The notes under the pieces were generated by a model, which did no database searches, had not been told where the DNA came from, and saw only the letters and a list, made by a program, of their open reading frames with translations. A stretch of 64,000 bases of DNA from Stachybotrys elegans (taxonomy: Eukaryota > Ascomycota > Sordariomycetes > Hypocreales > Stachybotryaceae), in NCBI GenBank assembly GCA_020746835.1, contig JAGPNK010000003.1, forward strand, positions 620,001 through 684,000, given 5' to 3'. The translations under genes and the position numbers were made by a program. Shown piece after piece: positions 12,057 to 23,402 of the stretch (position 1 is the first letter of the stretch; each line of letters begins with the position of its first letter).

Positions 12057-14684
12057 TCAGTTGTTATATTCTCGAGCTTTGCGCGCCATGACGCGCACAT
12101 TGTCCAGAAACCCCTCAACCAGCTCCTGGTATCGGTTATGTAGGCCATTCATGGCCCTACGGCCCTGCTCAAGGAGCATGTTTGGATTCAGCTCGATTTC
12201 GAGCTCGTGCTCCTTTTCCGATCGGCGGGTCTAGATTCAAAGGTCAGTCTGGGTGCTGTGGATGCGGGGGGGTTCAAGATTTGACTCACGCCTAGTCGTA
12301 TCGTGGTCTGGGTTACCTGGGTGAGGTCGATACGGTAGTGGCCATGTGTATAGCTGAGACGGTCCTTGTGGCGGTCGGGGAAGCGCTCCTCGCGCTGGTG
12401 CGAGATGCCGTGCTGTTCAAGCTCCTCAACGGGCCCGTCCCAGTCCATTTCAAGGTTGATACTGATGCGGCAATCCATGGGACAGGCGGGCATGTGGATG
12501 TCAAGGTCGGCGACGCGTGCTTTGATGATCTTACCCAGCACCTCGTTGGTCTTTTGGTCGTAGGTGATCCGGGCCTTGGGGGTGCGCCCTCGTGGCATGC
12601 GCGTCCGCACACAATTGGGGATTCGGGCCTGCAGCTCAGGGGGGAGTTCGAAGAAGCGGTCGATTTCTCGTGTGTGCTTGTAGTGTACCTGCACGCGGCC
12701 AGGGCCGCCATTGCTCTTGGCTTGGCGGGGGTCTGTCTGTAATACGACCTGGTTGAGGTACTCATTAAAGGCCTTGTGAGTTGTCTGTAGATGGAATCAG
12801 CCGTATGCTCAAATCAAGACCTGTATGGTTAGGGCTCACCTCGGTCATGCTACTCTTGAAGGCTGTGCGGCCATCGTCATCCAGAATGAATTCTGAACGC
12901 CCGCCTCGCGCGACACGCTTATTTGTATCCTTGTCGATGAGCGTGCCAAGCTTTGCCTCAATCTCAAACTGAATGCGGTGGCTGAGAATCTCTTGTATGT
13001 CTGGATTCGAGACCACGGACATGAAGAGGAAGTCGGCCAGGTCCTTAGTGTTTCCATCAACAGGCTTGAGACCACTTATGCTGGCCTCCCATTGACCCAG
13101 CAAGTCTTCGGGGCCGGGCTCACTTGGGGCACCATTTTTACGGCCGTCCTTTGCATCCTTTGCATCTTTTGCGTCCTTGGTATCCTTTGCATCCGGATCG
13201 GGCTTCTTGTGCAAGACAAAGTTCGGCTGGGACGGCGGGTTCTTGCCCAGGCTGTGGATTGTGCGGGCCCAGACGGGCGGTTCTGAGTACACGGCACGCT
13301 TTTTTCTTTCTGCAACGGGAGCTAGCGGCTGCCTATGGGGTGGTTGGGCATGAGCTCCGTTGACCTCGCCGGGTGGAGGACGAGGTTCCTTGCGTTCCAG
13401 CTCTCGCGGGCTGAGATCGCGGTCATCCAATTTTCTTTTAGCAGGCGTCATGATTCGCTCTGGGTCGGCATGTGGATTCGGAGGAGGCTGTAATGGACGA
13501 GGGTCGATTTCGGATGTCGTAGGAGGGCGGTGATGGGGGTGGTGGTGTTGTTGTTCGGGATTGCTTGGAATAGAAGACACACGCGTCTTGGGACTGACTG
13601 ACATGCTATGCTCTCGCTCGTGGCTCGACCGGGGGCGCTGGATAGAATCGCGTGCAGGTGACCCATACGCGCTGTGGGAGCCCGTTGACAGCCTTTGGGG
13701 TGGCCGAGGCGGTGCGGCCGTTCGGGGGGAGGAATGGGGTTGGGGAATCTGCGAGTGAGCCAGCGAAGGGGTTCGCTGCTGGTAAGGGCTCGGCGGTTGA
13801 GCAAAGTTGCCAGTGGATTGCCTGGTGCCGCTCGGACCAGGTGCCGGGGGCGGCGCCGGCTGAGACGGCTGTCGATTGTAGTCGGGCTGGGGGTGAGCGG
13901 CGACGACGGGGCTGCCGTGAGCAGGAGGAGGGTGGTGACTCGGAAAGGCGAGCTGGCTATGAGCCGATGTTGGAGTGGGCGTAGACTGCACCGACTGTGA
14001 GCGCTGCTGAGAATAGGGATGGCCGCCGGGCGTGGTGACAGGCGGTGTTTGTGGTACCGCAGGGTGCTGTTGCACGTATGAACCGGGACCAGACGCAGCT
14101 GAGGATGGAGTTGCCCCCGGCGTGTGTGCGGCCACACTCTGGGAGTGGCTGTCTCGTCGCTGTCGCGCCGAATATTGCGGTGGTGGATACTGGTGTCTCT
14201 GAACAGGGCTGGTCATATCCGGGTGTTGGGGGGGGAACGGATAGCCCGCAGCCCCTCCTGCAACAGAAGAAGGGGTCGGGGGCTGGCGATATGGCGAGGG
14301 CGCGGCCATGGAGCCGGGAGAGCGCGCGTCGTGGAAGCCGGGGCCGGAGTGTGCGGCAGTCTGGAGCGGCGGAGGAGCCGGCCGGCCGGAATAGGGGCCC
14401 GGGGCCTGATACGGCGAGGCGGGGGGGTAATTGGGAGGGTGCTGCTGCTGTGGATGAGCAGAGTGGTGGTGAGGAGGATAGTCTTGGGGCTGTGCGACGG
14501 GCGACTGATGAGGCATGGCCGGATGAGGCTGCGATTGGTGAGGAGGATAGTCGCCGCCGCGATAGCCATACTGAGCCGGGCTATGGGATGGTCGCGGTTG
14601 CGGGTGCTGCTGGGGGGTCAGAGGCGGCTTGGCGGCACCAGCAGCGCCATTGTCGGCTGTGTTGAGAACAGATCTGAGATCCAT
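12057..14684 (-). CDS. CET1: mRNA-capping enzyme subunit beta, polynucleotide 5'-triphosphatase
   Basis: Three exons on the minus strand: 14684-12840, 12784-12290 and 12230-12057 (837 aa), all phase 0. The C-terminal third is a fungal tunnel-type, metal-dependent RNA triphosphatase, which removes the gamma-phosphate of nascent pre-mRNA before guanylylation. The two glutamate metal-binding motifs are present: EIEAKLG (E574, E576) and HELEIELN (E789, E791, E793). The YKHTREIDRFFE strand, an Arg/Lys-rich region and RHKDRLSYTHGHYRIDL lie between them. The first ~430 residues are Pro/Gln/His/Ser-rich and probably disordered; a KDAKDAKDAKD repeat lies near 525. The start is the ATG of MDLRSVLN; an in-frame upstream ATG-less extension is possible but looks like leader. 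The protein should act in the nucleus with the guanylyltransferase Ceg1. Confidence 0.95.
13140..13200 (-). repeat. In-frame 9-12 bp coding repeat (KDAK/KDTK)
   Basis: Imperfect tandem copies of a GGATGCAAA-type unit inside CET1 encode alternating Lys-Asp-Ala/Thr. The reading frame is kept, so copy-number change would only alter the length of a charged linker. Confidence 0.75.
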
Positions 14685-15253
14685 GCCGGGCGACGGGTTT
14701 GGGATGCGAAAGGGTGATCGTGCGCGGTTCAGACTGACGAGGGCGAGGGCGAGCACGAGCACGCTTGGGAGTAAGCAGTGGAGGAGTCGTAGGCACAGTC
14801 GGGGCTCATGATCACGCCCAGGCCAGGAGCTGATGGCGATGCAAGTCGTGCGGATCGAGGCGCTGGCGGTATCGTCGACTGTTGGGTTTACGGATGCGTG
14901 TCGACGCGGGAAGAGCTATCGCGAAAACCGGGGAAGCGTGAGGGCGACGCAAACGCGAAACAGCGGGGAAACGGACGAGCGAGCAAGCCGCAGTATGCGA
15001 CGCGATGGAAACCAATGCAATTGCAAGCGAAAGGGGACGGCGGGCGGGCGTGCCAACGGTGGCGAGCGTGGTTGTCGTCGTTTGTCGATGTGCTTGTCTG
15101 GAGGTGGTTGTCGTGATTTTGGAAAATGGAGAATCCGAAAGCGCAGCAGTGAATGCGCTGGGGAAGAGCGGCGACGACGTGTCCAATGGAGTGCGGCCTT
15201 GGGGGGGGATGGCGCAAGCGCAAAGGTAGGTGCGTTTTAGGTCCCCAAGGCTC

Positions 15254-15267
15254 AAAAAAAAAAAAAA
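15254..15267. repeat. A14 homopolymer
   Basis: Uninterrupted A run within the CET1-RPN2 intergenic region. Confidence 0.9.
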
Positions 15268-15505
15268 GTGACAATTAAAAAATAAAATAAAAAGACAGGG
15301 CCTTGTCCAGGCAACAAAGAGAAAGGCGGGCGTGGGTCTGGACAGGCGCTCGCCGGCGTTGAAACAAAAGAAAAGGAAACGAGGGACGGGGGGGGGATGC
15401 TACTTGTACAGACTGGCAGCCAACAAAACTACAGTTCGGGGCCGACGTGCGTGTGGTATCGAGATGAAGGATAGTAGTAGAAATCGGCATTCAATAGACA
15501 TAAAT

Positions 15506-15518
15506 CCCCCCCCCCCCC
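15506..15518. repeat. C13 homopolymer
   Basis: Uninterrupted C run in the same intergenic region. G/C homopolymers of this length are uncommon and prone to sequencing length error. Confidence 0.9.
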
Positions 15519-17064
15519 TTGTCGCGTCGTGAGCGTGAGTGGATTCGATGGATGGATGGTTGCATGCATTTGGTGTCCGTGTCTGGGGTTAGCTGGTTAG
15601 GTGCCAAATGCCGATGCCTTAACCTAGCCTTAGCTTCTCGTCAACTGGGCCGTCGTCAACTTGAGCTCAGAGACAGGGATCTGCCTCTGCTTCTGTACCG
15701 TCTTGCGAGAAGCATCAAGTATCTTATTGCATTCGTTCCATCTGTCAACCTCGTCCTTCCCCTCGCATCGCGACCTTTGCATCCACGACGGCTGCACCCC
15801 CATCACCTCTTCAATGCGTGTGGGTGGCAGGGGCTCTTGGCATGGTAGCCCGTCGCATGGCAAAGCAAAGCCAGATGATGATGACCCCCAAGCTCAACAG
15901 GTTATTAATGCGACGAGCTAAGGTAGGTGGTCAGCATGGATGGATCGTGGCTGATGGGGGCACTCATACTCATCTTCATATCCAGAGAGGCCTATATCAC
16001 TACCCTTGCTTGATGATGCCTGCCCATCGTCAATTGGCGGCTCAGCCCTTGATCCTTCTGTCTTACCAGTCCCAGCTTGAACCACGCGCTGAGATAAATT
16101 AGCAGTCAAAAAGACCTGCCCGCTTGTTACCAATAGTACTGCCATCTATCCGCGTATCCGAATCCTCAAATCAGAGACAAAGGGCTATGCCACATGACGC
16201 TGCCAGTGCTGCCTAAACGCATAAAGCAATGCCGGCACCATCAATGCGAGGAGACGATACCACCATCCTTTCCAGCCATCCTTATTCATTCAACCATCCA
16301 ACCACCGCGCCCGACCCTATAGCCGCGATGCTATAGTCCTACTTCCTATACTGTCGTGCTCATCATGTGCCATCTCCGAGGTAGTTTTGATGACGTCTCC
16401 ATGTACAGGGTAGGTGTCATGCAAGGTGGACCTGCGATAAGCCTATCTCAGGTACGTAATGTAAGGTGGAAGATTTACTGCAAGACGGTCCGTATCGCAC
16501 ACAGTCCTACACCCTGACCCAATTCGCTTCAACGCACCCACGTGGTGGATGACCACCTTTGCATCCTCGTCGCTCTATGACGGCCATCTCATCTGCCCAT
16601 TGCCTTATACCCATCACCTCTATTTCCAGAACAACTTGAAGGGATACGTGACCGTGTGTTCGCCACAGAGAGTGATTAAACTATGATTACATAATGATGC
16701 CATTTGGTAATCAACCCTCTGCTTGCGCTTGTCCTGTTTTGGCCACAAGCTGTGGTCCCGGGTAAGCACCCAGGGAAGGAAGCCCCAAGGCAGAGCTGTG
16801 CCTGACGTGGATGCTCGTGCCTACAGCCAGCCTGCAGCCAACGACCCATCTTGCAAAACATCGCCATCCAAACCCCCCAGTATTTCTTCATCATCGCACA
16901 ACATTAGTCCACCCCATCGGTTCCGGTAACCTCAACTCCCATCCGCCGGTCCTCGATCAACCTCGTAACCGGCCGTTCAGCGTTCATTCGCGCCATCGCC
17001 GCCCGCCGCTGGACGCACTCCCCGGAATCCATCCCTCTCGCATCTGCTCCAAGAGCTTCCCAGG

Positions 17065-20000
17065 ATGCCTTCGCGGACCTCGGCCACCGGCCTTCTGGCC
17101 TTCCTCTCTGACGAGGAGACCGAGCTCAAGATCTTTGCTCTCAAGACTCTCAACGAGGACATTGATACCGTCTGGACTGAAGTTGCGGGGTCTCTGAACC
17201 AGCTGTAAGCTCCCCATCCATCCCGCCGAATACTGCCACGGAGCTCTCCTGCGCCCCCGCCACCGACCGTTCTTGCTAACCCAGCTCAGCGAGGCCCTCT
17301 ACGAAGACGAAGACTTTCCCGAGCGACAACTTGCCGCCCTCGTCCTGTCCAAGGTTTACTATCACCTCCAGGCTTACAATGACAGCATGGTCTTCGCCCT
17401 TGCTGCTGGCGACCTCTTCAAGCTCGATGAGCCCGGTCAGTTCGAGGAGACCATCATCTCCAAGTGCATCGACCAGTACATTGCCATGACCTCGGCCAAG
17501 CACACGGCGCCCCCCGCAGCCCAGAATACCGACTTGCCGGAGCTGACCACCACCTTCACCAACACCTCGGACGGCGCCGTCATGTCTCCTACTACTCCCT
17601 TCTCGCAGACCACTCTGCCCCCCAAGTCTCTGCTCTCCCGGGACTCTGTCGAGAACACCATACTAGATGCCACCTTCCAGCCTGTCAACAAGGAGGGCAA
17701 GTCTGCATCCCTGGCACAGCTGCCCGACCACGCCGCTGGGCTGGCTCTGCAGCGCGTCATCGAGCGCCTGTTCGGCAGCTGCCTTGACACAGGCCGCTAC
17801 AAACAGGTCGTCGGCATCGCAATTGAAGCCAAGAACCTCGACGTCCTGCGCCGTGTCATTAAGCGTGCTAACGAGGACGAGAAACGATCCAAGGCCAAGG
17901 CGCAGGAGGGTCAGCAGGGCGCCGCCGATGACCTCATGGACTATGCCCTGGGAATCTGCATGGATATCGTGCAGGAGCGCAGTTTCCGCACCGAGATCCT
18001 GCGACTGGTTCTCGATCTACTGAACGAAATCCCCAATCCCGACTACTTTGCCATCGCCAAGTGCGTCGTCTATCTCAACTCTGACGAGGAGGCCTCGCGT
18101 ATGCTCCGAGCTATGGTGGACAAGGGAGACCGCCTATCAACCGCCAATGCCTACCAAATCGCATTTGACCTCTACGACAATGGAACCCAAGAGTTCCTCG
18201 GCAAAGTTCTCGCATCCCTGCCTACCGGCGAGAAGCCCAAGAAGCCAGAGGCTGCTGAGGGAGAGGAGCAGGCCGAGAGCGAACCGCTTCTGGAGAACCA
18301 GCAAGACGCACCCGAGCAGGAGCTTTCGGAGGACGCAGCCAAGGTCTACCGAAACATTCGATCTATCCTCGATGGTTCCAAGACGATCCAACTCAACCTC
18401 GAGTTCCTCTACCGCAACAACCGCACCGACCTTAGCATCCTCAACAAGGTCCGTGACAGCCTCGAGGGCCGCAACTCCATCTTTCACACTGCTGTCACCT
18501 TCTGCAACGCTTTCATGAACCAGGGAACTACAAATGACAAATTCTTCCGCGACAATCTTGAATGGCTCGGCAAGGCCGTTAACTGGTCAAAGTTCACCGC
18601 CACTGCTGCTCTAGGTGTCATCCACCGAGGCAACCTATCACAGTCCCGGAAGCTCCTCGAGCCTTATCTTCCTAGGAATGGTGGCCTTAGCAGCGGGTCA
18701 ATCTTCAGCCAGGGTGGTGCGCTGTACGCCTATGGTCTAATCCACGCCAACCATGGTGCCGAGGCTCTCGAGTACTTGAAAGGCCAGTTCAGCCAAGCTG
18801 AGGAGGAGGTTGTTCAGCATGGCGGTGCACTCGGTCTTGGTATCGCTGGCATGGCCACAGGAGACAACGATGTTTTTGAGAAGCTCAAGAACATTCTCTT
18901 CGCAGACTCCGCTCTCAACGGCGAGGCCGTTGGTCTGGCCATGGGTCTTATCATGCTCGGCACTGGCAATGTAAAGGCGCTCGAAGTGATGATTACGTAT
19001 GCTCACGAGACAACGCACGAGAAGATTGTTCGCGGTCTTGCCCTGGGAATGGCTTTGATTATGTACGGCCGCCAGGAAGGCGCAGATGTCTTGATCGAGG
19101 GACTGCTCAACGACCCTGACCCGACGCTGCGATATGGAGGTATTATGACTGTGGCCCTTGCCTACTGTGGAACCGGAAGCAACAAGGCCATCCGCAAGCT
19201 CCTTCACACCGCCGTCAGCGACGTCAACGACGACGTGCGCCGCATTGCCGTCATGAGTCTTGGTTTCATCCTCTTCCGCAAGCCTGGCAGCGTCCCCCGT
19301 ATGGTCGAGTTGCTCTCAGAGTCGTACAACCCCCACGTTCGATACGGCTCGGCCATGGCGCTGGGTATCTCCTGCGCTGGCACCGGCCTCGATGAGGCCA
19401 TTGACATTCTAGAGCCGATGATGAAGGACCCTACCGACTTTGTCAGGCAGGGAGCCCTCATCTCCCTGGCCATGATTATGGTCCAGCAGAATGAGGTTAT
19501 GAACCCCAAGGTGTCGTCCATTCGCAAGACGCTCAAGAAGGTTGTTGGCGACCGCCACGAGGATGCCATGACCAAGTTTGGTGCTGCCCTCGCTCTGGGT
19601 ATCATTGACGCTGGAGGCCGCAACTGCACCATTGGTCTTCAGACCCAGACTGGCAACCTCAACATGGCAGGCATTGTTGGCATGGCTGTCTTCACCCAAT
19701 ACTGGTACTGGTTCCCCTTCACCCACTTCCTGTCCCTTAGTTTCTCGCCCACCTCCGTGATTGGCCTGGATCACGACCTGCAGATGCCCGACTTCAAGTT
19801 CCACTGCGCCACCCGTCAGAGCCTATTCGACTACCCACCAGAACAAGAGGTCAAGACTGAGGAGGGACCGGCCTTGATTGCTACTGCCATTCTGTCGACA
19901 ACCGCGCAGGCCAAGCGACGTGCACAGAAGAAGGAGCGTGCGCAGCGACGGGAGAGCATGGACATTGACTCTGCACCAGCTAAGGGGGCTGAGAAGATGG

Positions 20001-20654
20001 ATGTGGATGATGAGAAGAAGGATGACGGCAAGGAAAAGAAGGAAGGCGAAGAGAAGGACTCGACCACTGCCACCGATTCCAAGAAGAAGCCCGAGAAGGA
20101 GAAGGTCGGCTATGAAATCCAGAATATGAGCCGTGTACTGCCCGGCCAGCTCAAGTATATCAGCTTCCCATCTGGCCGCTACAGGCCTGTCAAGAAGGTT
20201 TGTCTACGACCAGATCAACCCGTATGAGTTTTGATGCTAACACAATTCCAAGCCCACGGGAGGCCCGATGCTACTGGATGATACCCACCCCGATGAAGGG
20301 AAGACGCTGATCGAGGAGAAGCTGAAAAAGGTCACGACCGAGCGCGCGCCTGTAGCTGGCCAGTCGGTGCGTGGAGGCGGCCGCTCTGGGGGCCGCAGCC
20401 GCAACACTCTTGAGGGCCTGGTCGAGCCTGTTGTTGGTAGCGATATGATGGACCATCTCCTACGGGCTGAAGGCCGTGCTGGTCTAGGTCTCGGCGGTCT
20501 GGGCAACGCTACACCTCAGACACCCGATGTCTCAGGAGCTGCAGCAGCAGCGGGTGTGTTGACCGCTGTGGACGAGGACGGCGAGGGTGACGAAGAGGCG
20601 CCTGTACCTGACGAGTTTGAATACTTTTCTAGTAACGAGGATATGGAGGACTAG
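17065..20654 (+). CDS. RPN2: 26S proteasome regulatory particle base subunit Rpn2
   Basis: Three exons: 17065-17204, 17290-20197 and 20253-20654 (1149 aa). The first acceptor was set at 17288-17289 because it joins ...NQL to EALYEDEDFPERQ in frame, matching the Rpn2 N-terminus. The nearer AG at 17283-17284 would shift the frame. The central part holds alpha-helical proteasome/cyclosome (PC) repeats with GxALGLG-type units (for example GGALGLGIAG and GSAMALGISCAG). A Lys/Glu-rich acidic insert follows (about 890-950). The protein ends with EFEYF...EDMED, like the human PSMD1 tail that docks Rpn13. It is longer than yeast and human Rpn2 (about 950 aa), mostly through the insert and tail. It scaffolds ubiquitin receptors on the 19S base. 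Confidence 0.97.
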
Positions 20655-21506
20655 GATACTTATATCCTCTAACTCCTGTATTCCTGCAGGTGTTGAGACA
20701 GCCAGTCCTTCTCGGTTATGTGGAAGAGGCGGAAACCGGTCCTTTGCCAACGGCGGCTAGAAGCACCTCAGCACAGCGAGATGCTGCCCTGATGTGCGGG
20801 GGGATGCTACATCAATGAAGCTTTTGTCAGGAAAGCGAAGAATAAGAGCATAGCGAATATAAGCGGACAAAGTACGAGAAGCGTCACCTTGAGAAGAGGC
20901 GAAACAGGGATCTGAGCCTATATCGGCTCCCACCCCGACGTTTCGTTACTGACCATGGCGAGGTGTGTATCATCACAATCTGGGTTGGAGAACAGAACAG
21001 AGGGATACGTATCGGTGGCGGGGAAAAGGCTTTCTATATAGATGGCGCTGCTCAATAGAAGTACATCATCTTTACCACGTTTACTACATGTGACTTACTG
21101 CAACAGCATAATTGATTTGAATGCGGTAGGCCAAACCGTAACATGCCTTCCGCGTCCGCCAGTCATGTCATACGTGGCGGTATCTATTAAAAACATAATA
21201 ATCTAAGGACTCAACTGATGCAGCTGAGTGAGCGGGGGAATACTGTTCTCGGAAATGACCATGGAGTCCGAACAAGAAAAAAGACCCCTCTAGGTAAGGA
21301 AAGCCAGTCCGCTCTCTTGACCAGTGATGTATGTATATATCTGTAGACGCCCTGTTCGCCCGCCATACCTACACAGCTTGCGATGCTGTTCCCCTGGCGT
21401 ACCCATTCCGAAACAAAAGAAGAAGAAGAAGAAGAAGAAAAAGGGGGAATCAATTCAAGTCGGACTGATTGTACAATACGCTCAGAAGTAAGGGGAGGGA
21501 GCATCT
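20655..21506. other. Convergent intergenic region
   Basis: Lies between the stops of RPN2 (+) and the sulfite oxidase gene (-). No gene is recognised. A short (AGA)n microsatellite lies near 21417-21440. Confidence 0.6.
21417..21440. repeat. (AGA)n microsatellite
   Basis: About eight AGA units in the 3' region shared with the sulfite oxidase gene. Confidence 0.85.
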
Positions 21507-23402
21507 CTACTCCCGAGACGCCGTCTTCTCCACACCCTTCGAGGTAGGTGTAGGCTTGCAGTCGGCGCAGACCTTGACGCGGTGCCACGCGGTGGCGAGG
21601 TTACCCCGGACGTTCCAGGTAGCGGCGTGGGTCTCGGGCTGCGTGTTGTAGACCTCGTCGGTGGCCTTGACGACGACCTGCGTGCAGCGCTTGCCTGCGT
21701 CGGCGTCGGAGGAAGACTGAGACTGGAGGGCGGATGCGGGGAGGGTGCCCTCGTAGCGCCAGCGCTTCCAGGTCCAGTGGGCGTTGCCGAGGCACGGCGA
21801 GGGCGAGCCGTCGGCGGCCTGGCAGTCGGGGAGGAGGTAGGCTTGGTCCCAGGTCTTGCCGTCGTCGAGGGAGACGTCGACGCGGATGATGGCGCGGCCG
21901 CCGCCCGAGTAAGCGTAGCCACCGACGGAGATGGTGCGGGCCTCGGGTGACGAGGCTGATTGTTGGGCGTTTGGTGGCGGAGTGGCCTTTCCGAGCTTGA
22001 TGCTCGTGATGGCGCTCTGGACAGGCAGCTCCTGGATGGCCGGGGCAGAATCCCAGTCGACCTGCGTCTGGTTGGGCCCAAAGCATTTGTAGTCTCTGCG
22101 CTGCCATTGGCTGGGGCTCTCCTCGTCACTGAGAGTGATTTGGCTGAGCCATTTGACGGAGCGTGCGGCGACATGACCGGGGACGATGGCGCGCAGGGGG
22201 AAGCCGTGGTCGCGTGGCAGGGGCTCACCATTCATCGAGTAGGCGAGGAGGACATCGCCCTGCGGGTCGACGGCCTTCTTGATAGGTATGGAGGCACTGT
22301 AAGCCTCGAGGCCGCCGAAGTGGATGTGCTTTGCCTCGCTGGTGCCGTTCCTTGCGGAGGCGACGTCAAAGCCTGCGTCGTTGAGGATGTCGGAGAGGTA
22401 GACGCCTTCCCAAGTCGCATTGGAGATGGCGCCCACAGTCCAGGGGAGGCCATTGGCTTTGCGGCCCGACCCCTCGCTCATGTGTCTTCTACGGTTGCCG
22501 GAGCACTGGAGCGCGGCGGCGACGGTGTGGCTCGGAAACTTGGCCTTTAGCTCCTTGAGAGTGTACTCCTTGTTGCTGCCGTCGGGGAGCTCAATGGTGA
22601 GGACGTGGTCGTCGCCGCCGTTTTCGACCTTGGGAACCCACATGTGGTTGCGGATGTAGAAGAGGTGGTTAGGCGTCATGAAGTGCTCGTCGAGAGCCTC
22701 CTCCGGGGGTTCGGCATTGCGGGGCTTGGCCGTGTGTACAGTGAAGGAAGGGTCTCGGATGGGGTCGTTGGCGAAGGGGTCCTCGATGGCATCTTGCGCT
22801 GGCTTGCCGTCGACGAGGTCCGCGGGGTGGACGTAGCCAATCTGGTACTGCGAGAGGATTTCATATACGTAGTCTGACTTGTGAATAGTGAAGATATCCC
22901 AGTACGGCTCGATGGAGCCTCCGGCCGCGCGCAAGATGACCTGGCCACCCGGGTGCCCAGGGATCCAATCCGTGATATCGTAGACCTTGTTACCATGTAT
23001 GACCCATGGGGTGTCAGAGTTGGCATCGTGCTTGCGGATTTCGGAGAGTCGGTATTGGGGCAGGTCGGAATCTTGGTGCTGCTGCTGCTGCTTGGGGTCG
23101 GGGGCCGTCGTGTCACTCGGAGCTTCTTCCATCAAGTGTGCGGAATGGTCGGCGGCTACGGCGTCGAAGGAGACGGGGGAGCGGTAGGCGGAGGCTAGAG
23201 CGAATCCTGAGACACCGGCGACGAGAAGGATGGTGGCGAGGCGGGAGCTTTGCTTTCGTGGCGCGGCGCTGCCATGAGCCCATCGCGGGCGGGGGATCGA
23301 AGCGTTGGGAGAGACGATGCGCGGACCAAGAGGCCGGAACAATGGCGAGGGCCGTGTCCGTAGCAACCTGCGAGCCAGCTGGCTCGCCGGGTGTGAATTC
23401 AT
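21507..23402 (-). CDS. SUOX: Sulfite oxidase, cytochrome b5 / molybdopterin, mitochondrial type
   Basis: Single exon, 631 aa. The Arg-rich, acid-poor N-terminus (1-50) is a mitochondrial presequence and is followed by a hydrophobic segment (about 55-72), the bipartite layout of intermembrane-space enzymes. A cytochrome b5 domain (about 113-195) has the heme ligands HPGG (H150) and H174 in FTIHKSDY. The molybdenum-cofactor domain follows, with the conserved Cys300 in AALQCSGNRR, HPGF-like PRDHGFPLR and a C-terminal Mo-Co dimerisation domain. It oxidises sulfite to sulfate and passes electrons to cytochrome c. There is no FAD/NADH reductase module, so it is sulfite oxidase rather than nitrate reductase. 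The tail (CADCKPTPTSKGVEKTASRE) is short and polar. Confidence 0.95.
   Translation of the reverse strand: MNSHPASQLARRLLRTRPSPLFRPLGPRIVSPNASIPRPRWAHGSAAPRKQSSRLATILLVAGVSGFALASAYRSPVSFDAVAADHSAHLMEEAPSDTTAPDPKQQQQHQDSDLPQYRLSEIRKHDANSDTPWVIHGNKVYDITDWIPGHPGGQVILRAAGGSIEPYWDIFTIHKSDYVYEILSQYQIGYVHPADLVDGKPAQDAIEDPFANDPIRDPSFTVHTAKPRNAEPPEEALDEHFMTPNHLFYIRNHMWVPKVENGGDDHVLTIELPDGSNKEYTLKELKAKFPSHTVAAALQCSGNRRRHMSEGSGRKANGLPWTVGAISNATWEGVYLSDILNDAGFDVASARNGTSEAKHIHFGGLEAYSASIPIKKAVDPQGDVLLAYSMNGEPLPRDHGFPLRAIVPGHVAARSVKWLSQITLSDEESPSQWQRRDYKCFGPNQTQVDWDSAPAIQELPVQSAITSIKLGKATPPPNAQQSASSPEARTISVGGYAYSGGGRAIIRVDVSLDDGKTWDQAYLLPDCQAADGSPSPCLGNAHWTWKRWRYEGTLPASALQSQSSSDADAGKRCTQVVVKATDEVYNTQPETHAATWNVRGNLATAWHRVKVCADCKPTPTSKGVEKTASRE

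Larger units (their letters stand above)
14685..17064. other. Divergent intergenic region between CET1 and RPN2
   Basis: About 2.4 kb that must hold both promoters. It contains an A14 run (15254-15267) and a C13 run (15506-15518). Reading frames on both strands are low-complexity or Ser/Arg-rich, and none has splice or family support. Confidence 0.6.

Noticed and set aside
14045..14717. Plus-strand frames over the CET1 N-terminal region
   Set aside because: They are antisense to a Pro/Gln/His-rich disordered exon, and their Arg/Gly-rich composition is the expected mirror of it.
17273..17289. Acceptor AG at 17283-17284 for the first RPN2 intron
   Set aside because: It would shift the reading frame; the next AG (17288-17289) gives NQL-EALYED, matching the known Rpn2 start.
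22000..23402. Possibility that the sulfite oxidase gene is a nitrate reductase
   Set aside because: The order is b5 domain then molybdopterin domain with a mitochondrial presequence, and there is no FAD/NADH reductase module.
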